DNA of 64,000 bases from Asterias amurensis. Taxonomy: Eukaryota > Echinodermata > Asteroidea > Forcipulatida > Asteriidae. The DNA lies in assembly GCF_032118995.1 (NCBI RefSeq), contig NC_092667.1:860931-924930 (forward strand), in the 5' to 3' direction. The translations under genes and the position numbers were made by a program. Under the pieces are notes generated by a model. It saw only the letters and a list, made by a program, of their open reading frames with translations. It did no database searches and was not told where the DNA came from. Positions 43,256 to 56,048 of this stretch are shown piece after piece. Within the stretch, counting starts at the first letter, position 1; each line of letters starts with the position of its first letter.

Positions 43256-43670
43256 TGGGTGGCCTGGTTGGTGTAGTGGTATCTTTCCTCGCCTTCCTTC
43301 TTTAGGACCCTATCCTGTTCGAATCCTGTTCGAATCCTTCTGGGGGAACTATGCGGATTGGGTTTTTAGTCCATACTGGTTAAATTTTCAATTTGTCAAG
43401 AAATGGTTTGCAAAATGGCGGCCAGCTAGCTATTGACTGTTGTTTGAGGCACAATCGTCACAAAACGGAACCGTGCCAAGATCCATAAATATTGGTAATA
43501 AAAACACGGCTCATTGAGTCACAAAAAAAGAAACAGCACAGCGTGGAGTACTCCAGTAGTGGTGATAAATCAATCAATGAAAACTGTAAGACATTTAAGA
43601 AAAACATATTTGAGCGACAAACACAACAAATGAATATTTTTAACCAATAAACTCACACACCAGAAACTCG
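43256..43670. pseudogene. Rearranged lectin 5' fragment (type B) with tRNA-like head
   Basis: GGTGGCCTGGTTGGTGTAGT (A-box-like) and CTGTTCGAATCC (B-box-like) precede a second inverted start segment (ATGGTTTGCAAAATGGCGGC) and lectin-upstream sequence. The same arrangement recurs at 52245-52490 and 61483-61830. The tRNA-like part cannot fold into a proper acceptor stem. Confidence 0.6.
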
Positions 43671-44017
43671 CACTATGTTACTTCATAGGGAGCTGTTTCT
43701 CACAATATTCGTCTGAAAGCGCCCTCTTTTGAGTCTTCCTCCTCTAGCCAATGTTAGTTTCCCATAATTATATGGGGGGCAGAATATCCAGTGGATAGAT
43801 TTCCCCAGGACACATGTCCATAGATGCCAGGTACTTGCTTTTCAGAACCAGTGATTTTATTGGACGATCACTTCATTGGATAAACGTGCAGTGACGTAAC
43901 CTTTCTATATCTGTGTTTTTATTGGTCCGAGGTGACGTAGGCAGCCGCACTTCGTCTGCATTATGAATCTAGGTGAAAAGGTGCAAATGGACGGGGATTG
44001 ACCAAGGCTATAGAGGA

Positions 44018-44053
44018 CTAACCCTAACCTTAACCCTAACCCTAACCCTAACC
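44018..44053. repeat. Interstitial telomere-like CCCTAA run
   Basis: Four to five CCCTAA units with small variants. The same run, slightly different, is at 54083-54120 in unit 3. Confidence 0.85.
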
Positions 44054-45109
44054 CACTCTCTGGCGTTATTCACGAGCTTCGAAGTCTGACGTCATGTTCA
44101 GGCAAACCTTTCCCTAGCTTGAACGTCTGACGTCATTCTTCGAGGCACGTTGCGGATAAAGACAGGGGCCCAGTCTAACCTTTCCTTAAAGATTAAGGAG
44201 GGTGAATGACTACACAGTTTGAAATGGGGGGGGAGGAGGAACAAAATATGTGAGGGGGAGACAATCATGTCCTTAGGCAGAAACAGTGTGAGGAGCCGTT
44301 GCCCAGAAAATTCTGCCCGCCGAAAATTCTGTCCCATAATGAGAAATTAACATGAGATGATGATGATTCAAAAGAGGGCGCTATCAGAAGAGGTTTGCAC
44401 ACACAGCTCGCCATATGGTGGTGGGGGGGGGGGGGGGGCGACACCGAATCTCCAGGGGACATAATCTCCAGCCATACCGGTCTTCACTGTGTGGTAATGA
44501 CTGCTCGGTTGTGTGGCCAATGTTAATGGACTTAGCCGAAAGGTTAATTTTGAGAGCTCGGGGTTGCAGGGTTAATTTGTGGGGCCGGGTGGTGGGTCAA
44601 GGGTAATGTTGAAGGGACGGCTAGGTTTCAATTGTAATTTTGAAGAATTGTTTTGAAAAGGGTTACTTTTGAAGGGTCGGGTTGGTTGGAGATTTGAAGG
44701 GTTTTGGGTTGTTTAAGTTTAAGGGTCAGGGGTTAGGGTTAAGTTAGTGTGGAGGGTCGAGGTTGGTTATGGTTTGTTTGAAAGGATCGGTGTTGCTTAA
44801 GGTTAATTTTGAAGTTTCAGGCTGGTTAGAGTTAATATTTAGAGACTGGGGCGAGGGGTTAGGGTTGGTTAGTTTGTTAAAGGCTCTGGGTTGCCTAGGG
44901 TTGATGTTTAAGTTTTGGGGTCGGTTATAACTTCGCACAAGTCATTTGAGAAGTTGAGTAAAATGTAGTTTTTTTGTGCATAATATAATTTATTTAACTT
45001 GCAGTGCTGAGAAATAATTTTAAAACATAAACATCATAAAGATTACATATAATTATATTTCGGAACATTCACTAGTCATTCTCCACCTCTTTTCGAAGAT
45101 CCCTCAATC

Positions 45110-46195
45110 AAAATGTGGCAAATATTCTTGCGATTATGAATAAATTATTGCGAATAAAAATGATTACATTCGCGGTGAATTCGCCAAACAATTGCGATTG
45201 GATGGTGAATATTTTCATCTTAGTCACCCCTCGGTTGTCCCTCGACCTCTCCTTAACAATATATGACGAATGCTTACCAACGCTTGACAATGCTAGCCAA
45301 TGCCTTACAAAAAAGGCAACGAACGTTGCGCACGTCGCGACTGAGCTTACCAACAATTTCAAACAAATGAAGCGATTGCTAGCGAATGTTACGAATGCTT
45401 GCGAATGCTTACGAAAGGGCTTACAAACGTTAACAATGCACTTAGGAATGTTACGAATGTCTTACCATCTTTGCCAATGTCTTGCCATTTTCTGACTAAT
45501 TTCCGAACGATGGATTACGCGACCGCGATTGCTATAAATACCGGGGCGAATCTCGCTCTGGCCACTTGTTCGTTTGACAAACAGCAACACCACATTTGTA
45601 AGAAAGGGGACCCGCGAAGGTTACAAACGCCTTACAGGTGCCTTTACGAACGTTGCCAACGCTTACGTATGCTAAAGCAATGGCTTACCAATGCTAACAA
45701 ATGTCGAGGCGAATGGTCGTCTTCGCAGCATTCGCTGAAATTAACAAACCGATGTGTTAATTGACCGATCTTCGTAAGGAGATGGGGCGTGACGGGTAAC
45801 CGCTCCGAATTTGTTACGAACGCTTACGAAGACACGGCGAATGTTGCGAAGTATGAGCGATTGTCAAATAGTTTCATTCGTAAGCACATTCGCTCTAACA
45901 TTATTCGCAACAGTGTTAAACAGCAATGGAAAACGCTTTTTAATTTCAGCGAATGTTGCGAAGACAGTCATTCGCCGTAGATTTTCGTAAGCATTGGTAG
46001 CCATTAGTAACGTTGGTAAAGCGTGCGTACGCGTTGGCAACTTTCGTAAGCTATTGTAAGGCATTGGCAATCATTGGCTAACATTGTTAAGCATTCGTAA
46101 AAATTCATAACATATTGGTATGGACAGGTCGAGGGGTGACCGAGGGCGAACGTGAAATTATTCACCATCAAATCGCAAGTTTTTGGCGAATTCAT
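45110..46195. repeat. Degenerate GAATGCTTACGAA tract
   Basis: About 1.1 kb made of variants of a 10-13 bp motif (CGAATGCTTACGAA, GCGAATGTTACGAATG and complements). The first third (plus sense) and last third (complement) are inverted around CCCCTCGGTTGTCCCTCGAC and GTCGAGGGGTGACCGAGGGC. The complete version with ends is at 56049-57353. Confidence 0.75.
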
Positions 46196-47024
46196 CGGCG
46201 GAAGCATGGAATTCTGTACTTATGTCAAGGGTATTTCATGTGTTAGTGGAGAATTTTGGCTTGAGGCGTGCGTACTCCACGTTACTAAACATTACTAAAT
46301 ACGCTCACACATCTAAGGCAGAAATTTGGCGCTTGCACCACAGTAAGCGGATAACGGTGATCGTAAGCGGAGAATTCAGCGGTAAGCAGAGCCATGATGT
46401 TGGGCTCTGTTCCTGTTTGTGTGTTGTCATTAGATTTCGAGAAAGACTCTGCTTTAGGGTTGAAATTACCTATTTTTAAAGATGGTAGCTGGAGAAAAAA
46501 GTCGTAAACAAATCATTTGCAAAACCTTAGCATTTTTAACAAGTTGTTTTAACAAGTTTTTTAACAACTTCCAAAAGTGACCTTTATATGGGCCTAACTT
46601 TGAAAAAATTGGTGCTCCTTTGAATCAAAAAAAAAGTTGTCATATTTCATACTAAAAGTTGATCATGAGAATGCTTAAACGTTTGTGTCAACGTTTGACG
46701 CCATATCAGTTTATCAGTTAGTAAGATGAACTTAATTACAACTAAAATGTTCTGCACTTGTTCTGCATCTTCTGCACTTGACGAGCCGAAATCCCAGAAA
46801 GGAGGCTATTGCAAAAATCAAGATGACACACTACAAAAGCATGAATCAAGCGTTCTGTAGTGTGTTTATCTATCAGATTGCGAATTTTTCACAAGTTTGT
46901 GAAGTGCAAAAGATGCTGATCTACGAATTGACTGAGCAATTAGCAGCAAACTTTCAAGAGATTTTAGGGCAATGTGCCCGAATAATCTTCATAGAAGTAG
47001 TTTGGCCAGAATATTGAGCAACCT

Positions 47025-48565
47025 TTAAAATTCTGGAGCTACGGGACGCTGACATATTAACGTGCGTGTTGCTCCACAGCCCCCATCGTGCCAGCCACCA
47101 GCCCAGCCTTCTGCGCAATCGTCTCCGCCGTCTGGCTGACCATCCTGCCATCTCTTGTCTTGCACGTCAATAGTACCTTCACCAAAACACACCCAGGTAC
47201 CTGGACAAAGTCAATCAGAAACGAAAAGTCTCATAACATAAGTGTCGAAAAAAAAAAATGACACAATTTTGTTGGACCAAATTGTCTCTAGTTAAAGCTT
47301 TGTTTGAAGTTCCATAGGCTACTACTAAAACTCTTTCTAATAATGTGAGGTTTTCTTAATTTTTATCGTCTGAATGTTTCCATTTTTCAGGTGACCTGTC
47401 TTCCTTCTGGTCGCTGTTTACAGTTTTCTTCGTTCAGGCAAAGTCAAGAGATTTCAATTGTATCTGATGCAAATTCCAACATTAATAATAGTCAGATCAA
47501 GCTGGTAAGCATGTCTTGTGTTTTTTCGTTGATATATTATTCCCATGTAATACAATTAAGATACAATTAAAATTTTGCATTTGTTGGCATGGTTGCTAAT
47601 CAGTTAATTCAAAAGCATTTAACAAATTGTTTGTGGCAATATCTTTTTTTTAAACAAGTTATTTGAAATAAAGCTAGTGTCGTAACTAGATTAAAATTAA
47701 ATCTCTCAAATGTGCCCAGAGGCTGTAAACAACTGGTTAACAACCACTCGAATCTTCTTAGAATATTTGAATGAAATTGCATATTTAACCCTCGAGTGAT
47801 AAACATGTAGCTACAAAATAGAACTTTTCATGTTTATGGACAACATAGGTCAAATGTATGTCGAGGTTTATTGTCGAAACTATGTGTATTATTTAACATG
47901 TATATTTGAAAATAAAAATTTGAAGGCAAATATTTAAAAACTGTTGTTTTTACTTTGTTTTGTTTTTCCTGCTGGTTCAGAAATCGTGTTTAATGTTTTA
48001 ATCCCAAGGTAAATTAGAAATGAATCCGAAAAGATTGCTAGCATCTAGGTTTAAATCATTCAACGGGTGAAGGTTAAATCTGTAAAGATTTGAAAAAATA
48101 AATCCACTGGGATTGATTAAATTAATCCTCCAAAGACTAATTGTTTTAATCTTTTGAAAGATTAATTTTAAATCCACGCTGATTGGTCCCTAACGACAAT
48201 CCTTGAAAATTTAAAATTTAATTCTGTGGATTTAAATTTAAATCCTTGTAATTTAGAGTGTACAAACCTTCAGCGTCAAGGTCGTTGCAACCAATCCAGA
48301 AATTGCTGGAACTGAACATGTTGAGGATGTGTTGTAAATCTTCTTTGGATTGAGGGACAACAATCATCCCACCCAACTCAACACAAATCTGCTTGCCCTC
48401 TTCCCATGTAACGTCGGCACCATGCATCTTGTAGCATTTGTCTCGCCACTGGCTCCAAAAAGGAGGGCATGGCTTCCAACACCGCCTGTTTGCGGCAGCG
48501 TAGTTTCCCATCATAAATATACCAACAAAACCCAGCAGTTTGCTCGCCAACATTTTGCAGACCAT
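47025..48565 (-). CDS. Secreted C-type lectin 2, QPD type
   Basis: Two coding exons, 48565-48268 and 47200-47025, with phase-1 GT-AG junctions around a 1067-bp intron, give about 157 residues. A signal peptide (MVCKMLASKLLGFVGIFMMGNYA) is followed directly by RCWKPCPPFWSQWRDKCY without the stalk of lectin 1. The domain continues FWIGCNDLDAE, WVCFGEG, RWQDGQPDGGDDC, WHDGGC and TLICQRPVAPEF, ending at TAA. The tripeptide at 47138-47130 is QPD, which in the C-type lectin family goes with galactose preference, instead of the EPN of both neighbours. The calcium-ligand Asn of WND is His here (WHD), so calcium binding may be weaker. The reading frame is open throughout. Confidence 0.88.
47201..48267 (-). 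other. Lectin 2 intron
   Basis: AT-rich 1067-bp intron; no inserted element with clear ends was recognised. GT at 48267-48266 and AG at 47202-47201. Confidence 0.7.
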
Positions 48566-48956
48566 CTCTTGACAACCTGAAAATGCCAGGTATTAACCAA
48601 GAAGGTGTAACCGTCACAGAACGGAACCGTGCCAAGATTCTAAATTTCCCAATAAAAACACGGCTCATTGGGTCACAAAGAAACAGCGCAACAGTGAGTT
48701 TCTCAAAAACAACGATAATTCAACCCAAATATAGTATATAAAATTTGTAGGGAAAAAAACTCGTCTTATTATAATTTTGAGTTGTGCATAATAAGCTGTG
48801 GCGTATAAGAAATTTAGATGAAACCAAAAATTAAGTTGTCATGGAAATTTTCTTGCAAAATGTTTTCTTGAGGACTTAAAATTTATTTCACTGACTGAAG
48901 ATATTGGCGCGAGTCCGAGTGCCCACTTAGTATATGCCAATTTAAAATCCTTTACT

Positions 48957-50905
48957 ATAGGTTTTCCCGGCCAATTTCAGCAAAAAAAATCATTCAATTT
49001 CATTAACAAGCATTCAAATTCACGCAGTTTCCCCTAATCCCCTCAAACGAGGGTTTCTTTTCAGCTCTTAAAGCAGTCAATTTCGTTTTCGTGCACACAT
49101 GATTGCATTTTGATCGTTCAGATTCGCTTCAGTCATTCTATTTCATTTATAGGTATTCAAGACTACACTTTGACCATTCTTAAGTTGAATTTCTACAACC
49201 TATTTGCAATTGATGTATTCAAATAAAGAGCCACCGAAGCGAACATGATTTTGCTGCTAGTTTGAGTTTTATTTTCATTTATGTGCAACAAATTTCAACT
49301 TCTTTGCATTCAAATTAAAGATGACTTATAATGGCTTTATGACATGAGTAAACTGGAAATTAGAATCACTAACACAGATGTTTTCCTACAGGTGTTTCCA
49401 TGTACTTTACATTATTTACATCATTTTGTTTTCTTAACTGTAATAATTGTTCCCTTTGCTTGCCTTGTTGCCCTTAAAGTTAAAGCCTGTATCCGATAAC
49501 ATTGAAATGAAAACTTTCTTTTTGTTTGCTTTAGCCTTATTGTCTTTGTTTTTGCTATGCCCAGAACTTGTCAAACAAGAAATTAACGAGTCTTTTTTTT
49601 TACGGAAACACTTTGCTTAAAATCATAAGGGTTTGTTCTCAAATTTACAAATAAGTTAAACTAAAAATTACTCAATGTTATCCTGTTTTGTTTTTTTACA
49701 CAGGTTCTTTTCTTTGTTAACAAGTTTTGTTTACGGAAACACAAAGCTGAAAAATACAAGGGTTTGTTCTCAAATTTACAAATAAGTTAAAGTCACCTGG
49801 AAATAGAATTTTTTTCTTTCAAACATAAGAGTATATGCTTACGAACAATAAAACAATTTTTTAGTAATTGTTTGTCACGATTTATATGTTTAAAAAATAT
49901 CTAAAGTTGTTTGGGGGCTGACTCCGCCTACCCCTTTTGTGACGTCATTCAAGGCAGACTTTGCCTGCAATGCGTATAGTAAACACACGTGCAAAGTACA
50001 TGTACGTCCAAGTCGTGAGTTGGTACAATTCAAAAAGTGTTTTTCTGCATTCAGCAGCAATACACCTGGGCGGCATTGCCGGAAAAATCTTCTTTTTTTT
50101 TCTTTTTTTTTTGAAACGTACAAATTCACGACTTGGTCCGTACATGTACTTTGCAATTGTGTTTACTCTACGCATTACAGGCAAAGTCTGCCTCGATTGA
50201 CGTCACGAACAGCGCCCTCTCGGGTCGGGGTCTACTCTTAAATTTGTAAATAACATAAGAACTGATTTTTTTAAACCTTAGTTAACTGTTTATTCACATT
50301 CAACTCATCAAAACACATATATAAGTGACAAAAGCTTTATTTTGAAAAAATACCACTTCCAGGTGACTTTAAACTCAATGTAACCTGTTTTTTGTTTTAC
50401 AGGTTCTTTCTTTGTTTGTTATACAAAAATGTTCTATTTGTGTTTTTGTTCTGGGTTATATTTTGTCTCCATCTTCTTCTTTAACCTTCAATGATCTGAC
50501 GTGCAAGACATCTCGGCATGTATGTCTGGCTATGGTTATACCATCTGACGCATTTTGCATGAGTTATCTGTCCAACATAGGCAGCAACGAATGAGTATAA
50601 GCACATGGGCATAACGAAGAATTTTAATTTGAATGCAAACATTGGGAAAATGTTTGCCCATTAATGAAAATGAATGGTTGACCAGCTCTAGCTGCCTGGC
50701 TTTAACGAAATTGAATGAGTCTTGCGGCCTGATGAAATTGAATGATTTAATTTGACCAGTGAATGCTTAACTGTTGAAATTGAATAACTCCTTTTGACTC
50801 TTGAATGCTGATTCAGAGTGCATTCATTTTCAAAACGAAATTGATTGAGCCAGGAGTTAAAATGAATGGATATTTTCTGAAATTGGCCGAGGCAGTTCTA
50901 ATCCT
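48957..50905. mobile_element. Old TA-flanked MITE with nested THAP-family MITE
   Basis: Starts ATAGGTTTTCCCGGCCAATT and ends GAAATTGGCCGAGGCAG. The interior has repeated ATTCAATTTCATT-like pieces on both strands and is interrupted at 49791-50368 by a complete THAP-family palindrome. No coding frame was recognised. Confidence 0.6.
49791..50368. mobile_element. THAP/Kolobok-derived palindromic MITE
   Basis: Ends AGTCACCTGGAAATAG and CCACTTCCAGGTGACT, with TTAA at 49787-49790 and 50369-50372. It is an opposite-orientation near-copy of 19960-20537. Confidence 0.85.
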
Positions 50906-50917
50906 AGCTATAGCTAT

Positions 50918-51120
50918 CGAGCAACCTCGGTAGTCTAGTTGGTAAGACACTGCTCTAGAATTGCAAGGGTCGTGGGTTCGAATCCCACCCGAGTAACAAG
51001 CCTACTGATACTTTTTCACAGGACTCGGGATAGTACTGAGTATACAGTGCTAACACACATCGGTGTATGGGTAAAAACCAAAATTAATATTCTGCATCCC
51101 CAATGCAAATTTAACATATA
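50918..51120 (+). mobile_element. tRNA-derived SINE
   Basis: Head CCTCGGTAGTCTAGTTGGTA (A box) and GTCGTGGGTTCGAATCCCAC (B box), body AGTACTGAGTATACAGTGCT, ending near CCCCAATGCAAATTT. Same family as 26712-26941. Confidence 0.85.
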
Positions 51121-51304
51121 ATAATAATCTTAGCATTTATACAACGTTCTTACACAAAAAAGGGTACCACAACGCTTTACAACAAAATAACAAGCAATCA
51201 AAAATTTACAACGTACTTGAATTGTTAAACTTGGTTTGGCATTAAAATGCGCCTGGTGGACGAAATTACAGTAAGTCATTTCTTTTTTTCCCTACCTTCG
51301 CTAG

Positions 51305-51745
51305 GACCCTAGCCTTTAATCAAGGCGCACGCGGCGGCGGCACCCCAAGATATCACGCCCGAAAAAAAGACAAACGCGTGCGGCGAGCCGCGAAGCGACT
51401 TTAGCAACTCGTTTATCTAGTTAGTTATTCATAATATATGCGCCTTCTGTATGTTGCCCTCAGCACATGACTTTTTAGTGCACCATTATGTGTGTGTGGG
51501 TCATGGGGCGTGCATGCGGCGTGTCATCTATGGCATTGCGTCTTCTTATTGGCTAACAACTCATCATGCTCATGCATTATGCATTACATTTCTTCAACCA
51601 AAGAACTGTGGCAAAGAGTAACCCAATAAAAAAAACATAAGGCCCCAATACGAGTTGCTAAAGGTGCTTCGCGGCTAGGGTCGTTCTTGACATCTGGGGG
51701 TGCCGCGTGCGCCTTGACTAAAGGCTACTAGGACCCCGGTTCGAA
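51305..51745. mobile_element. GC-rich fold-back element, uninterrupted copy
   Basis: Arms of about 100 bp (AGCCTTTAATCAAGGCGCAC...TTTAGCAACTCGTTT and its complement at 51650-51738) enclose about 230 bp including GTGCACCATTATGTGTGTG. This is the empty site of the recombinase insertion in copy 1. Confidence 0.85.
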
Positions 51746-51761
51746 TCCTGCTGGGGGCACT

Positions 51762-52490
51762 ATGTGTATTAGGTTTCAGTCCATACTGGTAAAAATTTCA
51801 ATTTGTCAAGAGATGGTTTGCAAAATGGCGGCCAGCAATTTATTAACTGTCGTTGTATATTTATTAGGCACAACCTTCACAGAACGAAACCGTGCCAAGA
51901 TCCATAAATTGGCAATAAAAACACGGCTCATTGAGTCACACACAAAGAAACAGCGCAGCGTGGAGTACTCCAGTAGTGGTAACAAATCAATCAATAAAAA
52001 CTATAGGACATTTAAGAAAAAATAATAAAATATATAGAATTTGAAGAAAAAAATGTAGACTTGTTACGATGTTGAGTTTGCATAATAAGCTGTGGCGTAG
52101 TACGTAATTGAGATGAGATTGGAATTAGGAATTGCAGGGAAATTACTTAATATTTGTTTTCTCAAAGACTTGAAATTAATTTGAGCGACATACACAGAAA
52201 AAAAAGTTGTTTTTAAGCAATGATTTTACAACCAATTAACAATTGGGTGGCCTGGTTGGGGTAGTGGTATCTCTTCTCGCCTTCCTTCTGTAGGACCCTA
52301 TCCTGTTCGAATCATGTTCGAATCCTGCTGGGGGAACTATGTGGATTGGGTTTTTAGTCCATACTGGTACAATTTTCAATTTGTCAAGAAATGGTCTGCA
52401 AAATGGCGGCCAGCAAGCTATTGAATGTTGTTTGAGGCACAATCGTCACAGAACGGAACCGTGCCAAGATCCATAAATATTGGTAACAAT
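51762..52490. pseudogene. Rearranged lectin 5' fragments A and B, unit 2
   Basis: Type A (51762-52200) and type B (52245-52490) copies in the same order and orientation as 42770-43670. The type A copy keeps an 87-codon frame almost identical to that of unit 1, best explained by recent duplication, not selection. Confidence 0.65.
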
Positions 52491-55400
52491 GAGTCAAATG
52501 GTCGTTGATTCAAACCCCGCTGTAAATTTCTTTACCCCAAATCGTCAGAATTTATTAGCATTTATAAAGCACATTGGTTTCAATATGATAAAAACAATGA
52601 TTGATATCTTATAATTTAAGAACATACCCCATTAACCTGGGGAAGAACTACATATAGCTGCGTATGATCATGACTATTTTGGTGTGAGTTTATTGGTTAA
52701 AAACAACTTATTTTCGGTGTTTGTCGCTTAAATATTTTTTTCTGAAATGTCTTACAGTTTTTATTGATTGATTTATCACCACTTTTTTTTTTTGTGACTC
52801 AATGAGCCGTGTTTTTATTGCCAATTGAGGTTTTAGCATATTTTAAGAGGCTGTGTCTCGGAAACAATATGGGGTATGGATTTAATTTTTGGTGTGTGTT
52901 CATTTTAGCCATAGTGGAACAGTTTCATGTAAATCTGAGCTGATTTGACTGCCGGTTAATTTCAATCCATAGGTTTGTACGGTAAATATTTGGGGGAGGG
53001 GGTGTCTGGCAGGCCTAATGCAGCAGACAATTTGTCTGGCGGTTGATATTTTTTACTAAGTATCATGTTAATGACCATTTCCACTTGGTTTCATGTGGTA
53101 CCTAGAATGTTTGAGACCTGCCCCCTTCGATAAAATGGAATAACCCCATTGAGGATATCAATGAATATGACTCCCGAACCCCAGGTCATTTAAAGCCCGG
53201 CATCAACCCCTGCGAAACTTTCGCAGCGAAAACAGGGCTGTGACGTCATTATTCGTATCGCATTTGCATTCGCAGGAAGTATAAACTTGGCTTCACACTA
53301 AACGGAGAAATGGCTGAATTAGTCATAACAGGATTAATAGGGAGGTTTAGCTGCACATTACTCGAGCAAAAACGTGAACGTACAAGTCAAACAAATTGCT
53401 GTAAAAATCTCATGTTTTAAACATACGTAAAAGTATCATTCCTCAACTCAGGTATGTACTTGCAGACGTCATACATGAGCATGAAATAAGCCCAAAGTGG
53501 TGACGTCACCTAGATACGACACAACTTTCTGACGCTCACGTAACGTGCAGCTAAACCTATAGTGGTCTACTGTATACATGGGTCTAAGCGCACACAAAAA
53601 AAACAGTTGACTTGGTAGTTCCTGCACTATAAATAGCACAGTGCATACAGAACGTTTGCACTTATTTATTCGCTAGTTCACAGAGCCGGTGTGGCAGGAG
53701 ATTCGGTGCCCCCCCCCCCCATCCCATACGGCAAACTGTGTACAAACTTCGTCTGAAAGCGCCCTCTTTTGAGTCCTCCTCCTCTAGCCAATGTTAATTT
53801 TCCATAATTATATGGGGTACAGAATCTCCAGTGGATAGATTTCCCCAGGGACACATGTCCTTAGATGCCATGTCTTTATCCGCAAGGTTAAAGGGAGGTA
53901 CTTGCTTTTCAGAACCAGTGATTTTATTGGACGATCACTTCATTGGATAAACGTGCAGTGACGTAACCTTTCTATATCTGTGTTTTTATTGGTCCGAGGT
54001 GACGTAGGCAGCCGCACTTCGTCTGCATTATGAATCTAGGTGAAAAGGTGCAAATGGACGGGGATTGACCGAGGCTATAGAGGACTAACCCTAACCTTAA
54101 CCCTTACCCTAACCCTAACCCACTCTCTGGCGTTATTCACGAGCTTCGAAGTCTGACGTCGTGTTCAGGCAAACCTTTCCCTAGCCTGAACGTCTGACGT
54201 CATTCTTCGAGGCACGTTGCGGATAAAGACAGGGGCCCAGTCTAACCTTTCCTTAAAGTTTAAGGAGGGTGAATCAAAAGAGGGCGCTTTCCCAGATGAC
54301 TACACAGTTTGAAATGGGGGGAGAAGGAACATAATCTGTGAGGGGGAGACAATCATGTCCTTAGGCAGAAACAGTGTGAGAAGCCGTTGCCCAGAAAATT
54401 CTGCCCGCCGAAGATTCTGTCCCATATATGAGAAATTAACATGGGATGATGATTCACAAGAGGGCGCTATCAGAAGAGGTTTGCACACACAGCTCGCCAT
54501 ATGGTGTGGGGATGGGGGGGGGGGGGGGGGGGGCGACACCGAATCTCCAGGGGACAGAATCTCCAGCCGGGTTGGTTGGAGATTTGAAGGGTTTGGGTTG
54601 TTTAAGAGTTCAAGGGTCAGGGTTAGGGTTAAGTTAGTGTGGAGGGTCGAGGTTGGTTATGGTTTGTTTGAAAGGATCGGTGTTGCTTAGGGTTAATTTT
54701 GAAGTTTCAGGTTGGTTAGAGTTAATATTAAGGGACTGGGGCGAGGGGTCAGGGTTGGTAAGTTTTGATGTTTTTGATGTTTAAGTATTGGGGTCGGTTA
54801 TAACTTCGCACAAGTCATTTGAGAAGTTGAGTAAAATATAGTTGTTTGTGCATAATATAGTTTATTGTAAACTTGCAGTGCTGAGAAATAATTTTAAAGC
54901 ATAAATATCATAAATATTACATATAATTATATTTTTACATCAATTAATTATTACTAGTCCATTTTGGCTGACGGATACCCTATGTAATTGTCTCTTCTTG
55001 GAAACTTGAGGTGATGGCTCTGCGAGAGCCGGTTGGTTTATTCAATGTATAGTGTGCTCTAAAGCAGTCGTTATAGGAGACAGTGACAACGACGAGAGTA
55101 CAGTTGTCGAAATGTTGAGACTAAACCAACTGGCTTTTCCAGGGCCATCAAATTGTTTAACTTGGGTACCCGTAAGATTAAACTAATTTGCGCATTCTTG
55201 TGTAAAGATTCAAATTTCACATAATTAACCCCGTTCGAATATTTATAATGCAATATAATACATCTAGATTATCTTAACTTATCTTAACATTTGAAACGTT
55301 TTCAGTTCATCGTTGAATTTCAACACATAACATCCCCATTAGGTCCGCATTCACTTATTATTTACTTTTCGCTCCCTCTTCCCGTTTGGGAATTTGTCTT

Positions 55401-55527
55401 TTGTGTTCCCAACCTCCTGTGATAAAAACAATCCCCTTCCCGACCCCGCCTCTGTTGTTACCCTCCCCTGCTTTCATTTCCTTCGTCGCTATTGTCGAAT
55501 TCCACTTACAATGACTGTTTTTGTTGA

Positions 55528-55876
55528 AGCCATTATACACTTTCAGAACAGAAAAAAAAGTTCACAGATTTACAAATAGGGTTTACAGAAGATAGTGGTG
55601 AAAGACTTCTCTTGAAATATTATTCCATGAAACGCTTTACTTTTTGAGAAAACATTGAAACAATTATCAATTCTCGATATCGAGAATTCCGTTTTTTTAT
55701 TAAACACATGCTCATGACACGGCGAAACGTGCGGAAACAAGGGTGGGTTTTCCCGTTATTTTCTTCCGACTCTGATGACCAATTGAGCCTAAATTTTCAC
55801 AGGTTTGTAAGCTGTGATACACAAAGTGTGGGCCTTTGGACAAAACTGTTAACCGAAAGTGTCCAATGGCTTTAAA
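55528..55876. mobile_element. MITE, ends GCCATTATACACTTTC
   Basis: Second copy of the element at 3534, with the same GGCGAAACGTGCGGAAACAA interior. It is absent from the corresponding place in copy 2, so it arrived after duplication or was lost there. Confidence 0.8.
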
Positions 55877-56048
55877 CCAGTATACCTGGGCCCAATTTCA
55901 TGGCTCTGCTTACCATAAGCGAATGTTGTGAAGACGGTAATTCGCCATCGATTTTCATAAAAAGCATTGGTAAGCCATTTGTACTGTTGGTAAAACATGG
56001 TTAAACGTGCGTATTGTGCAGTATTGTATATTGGTAAAAAGGCGTTTA

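Larger units (their letters stand above)
43708..46990. repeat. Unit repeat block, copy 2
   Basis: Near-identical in long stretches to 53745-58160. It holds a (CCCTAA)n-like run at 44018-44053, a poly-G tract at 44422-44438, degenerate G-rich DNA (44550-44930), the GAATGCTTACGAA-rich tract (45110-46190) and the CTCTGCTTACC MITE remnant. No host gene was seen. Confidence 0.85.

Noticed and set aside
43256-43345. tRNA gene with GTGTAGTGGTAT and GTTCGAATCC
   Set aside because: No acceptor stem can be formed, and the same degenerate sequence recurs at 52245 and 61483 in the duplicated units.
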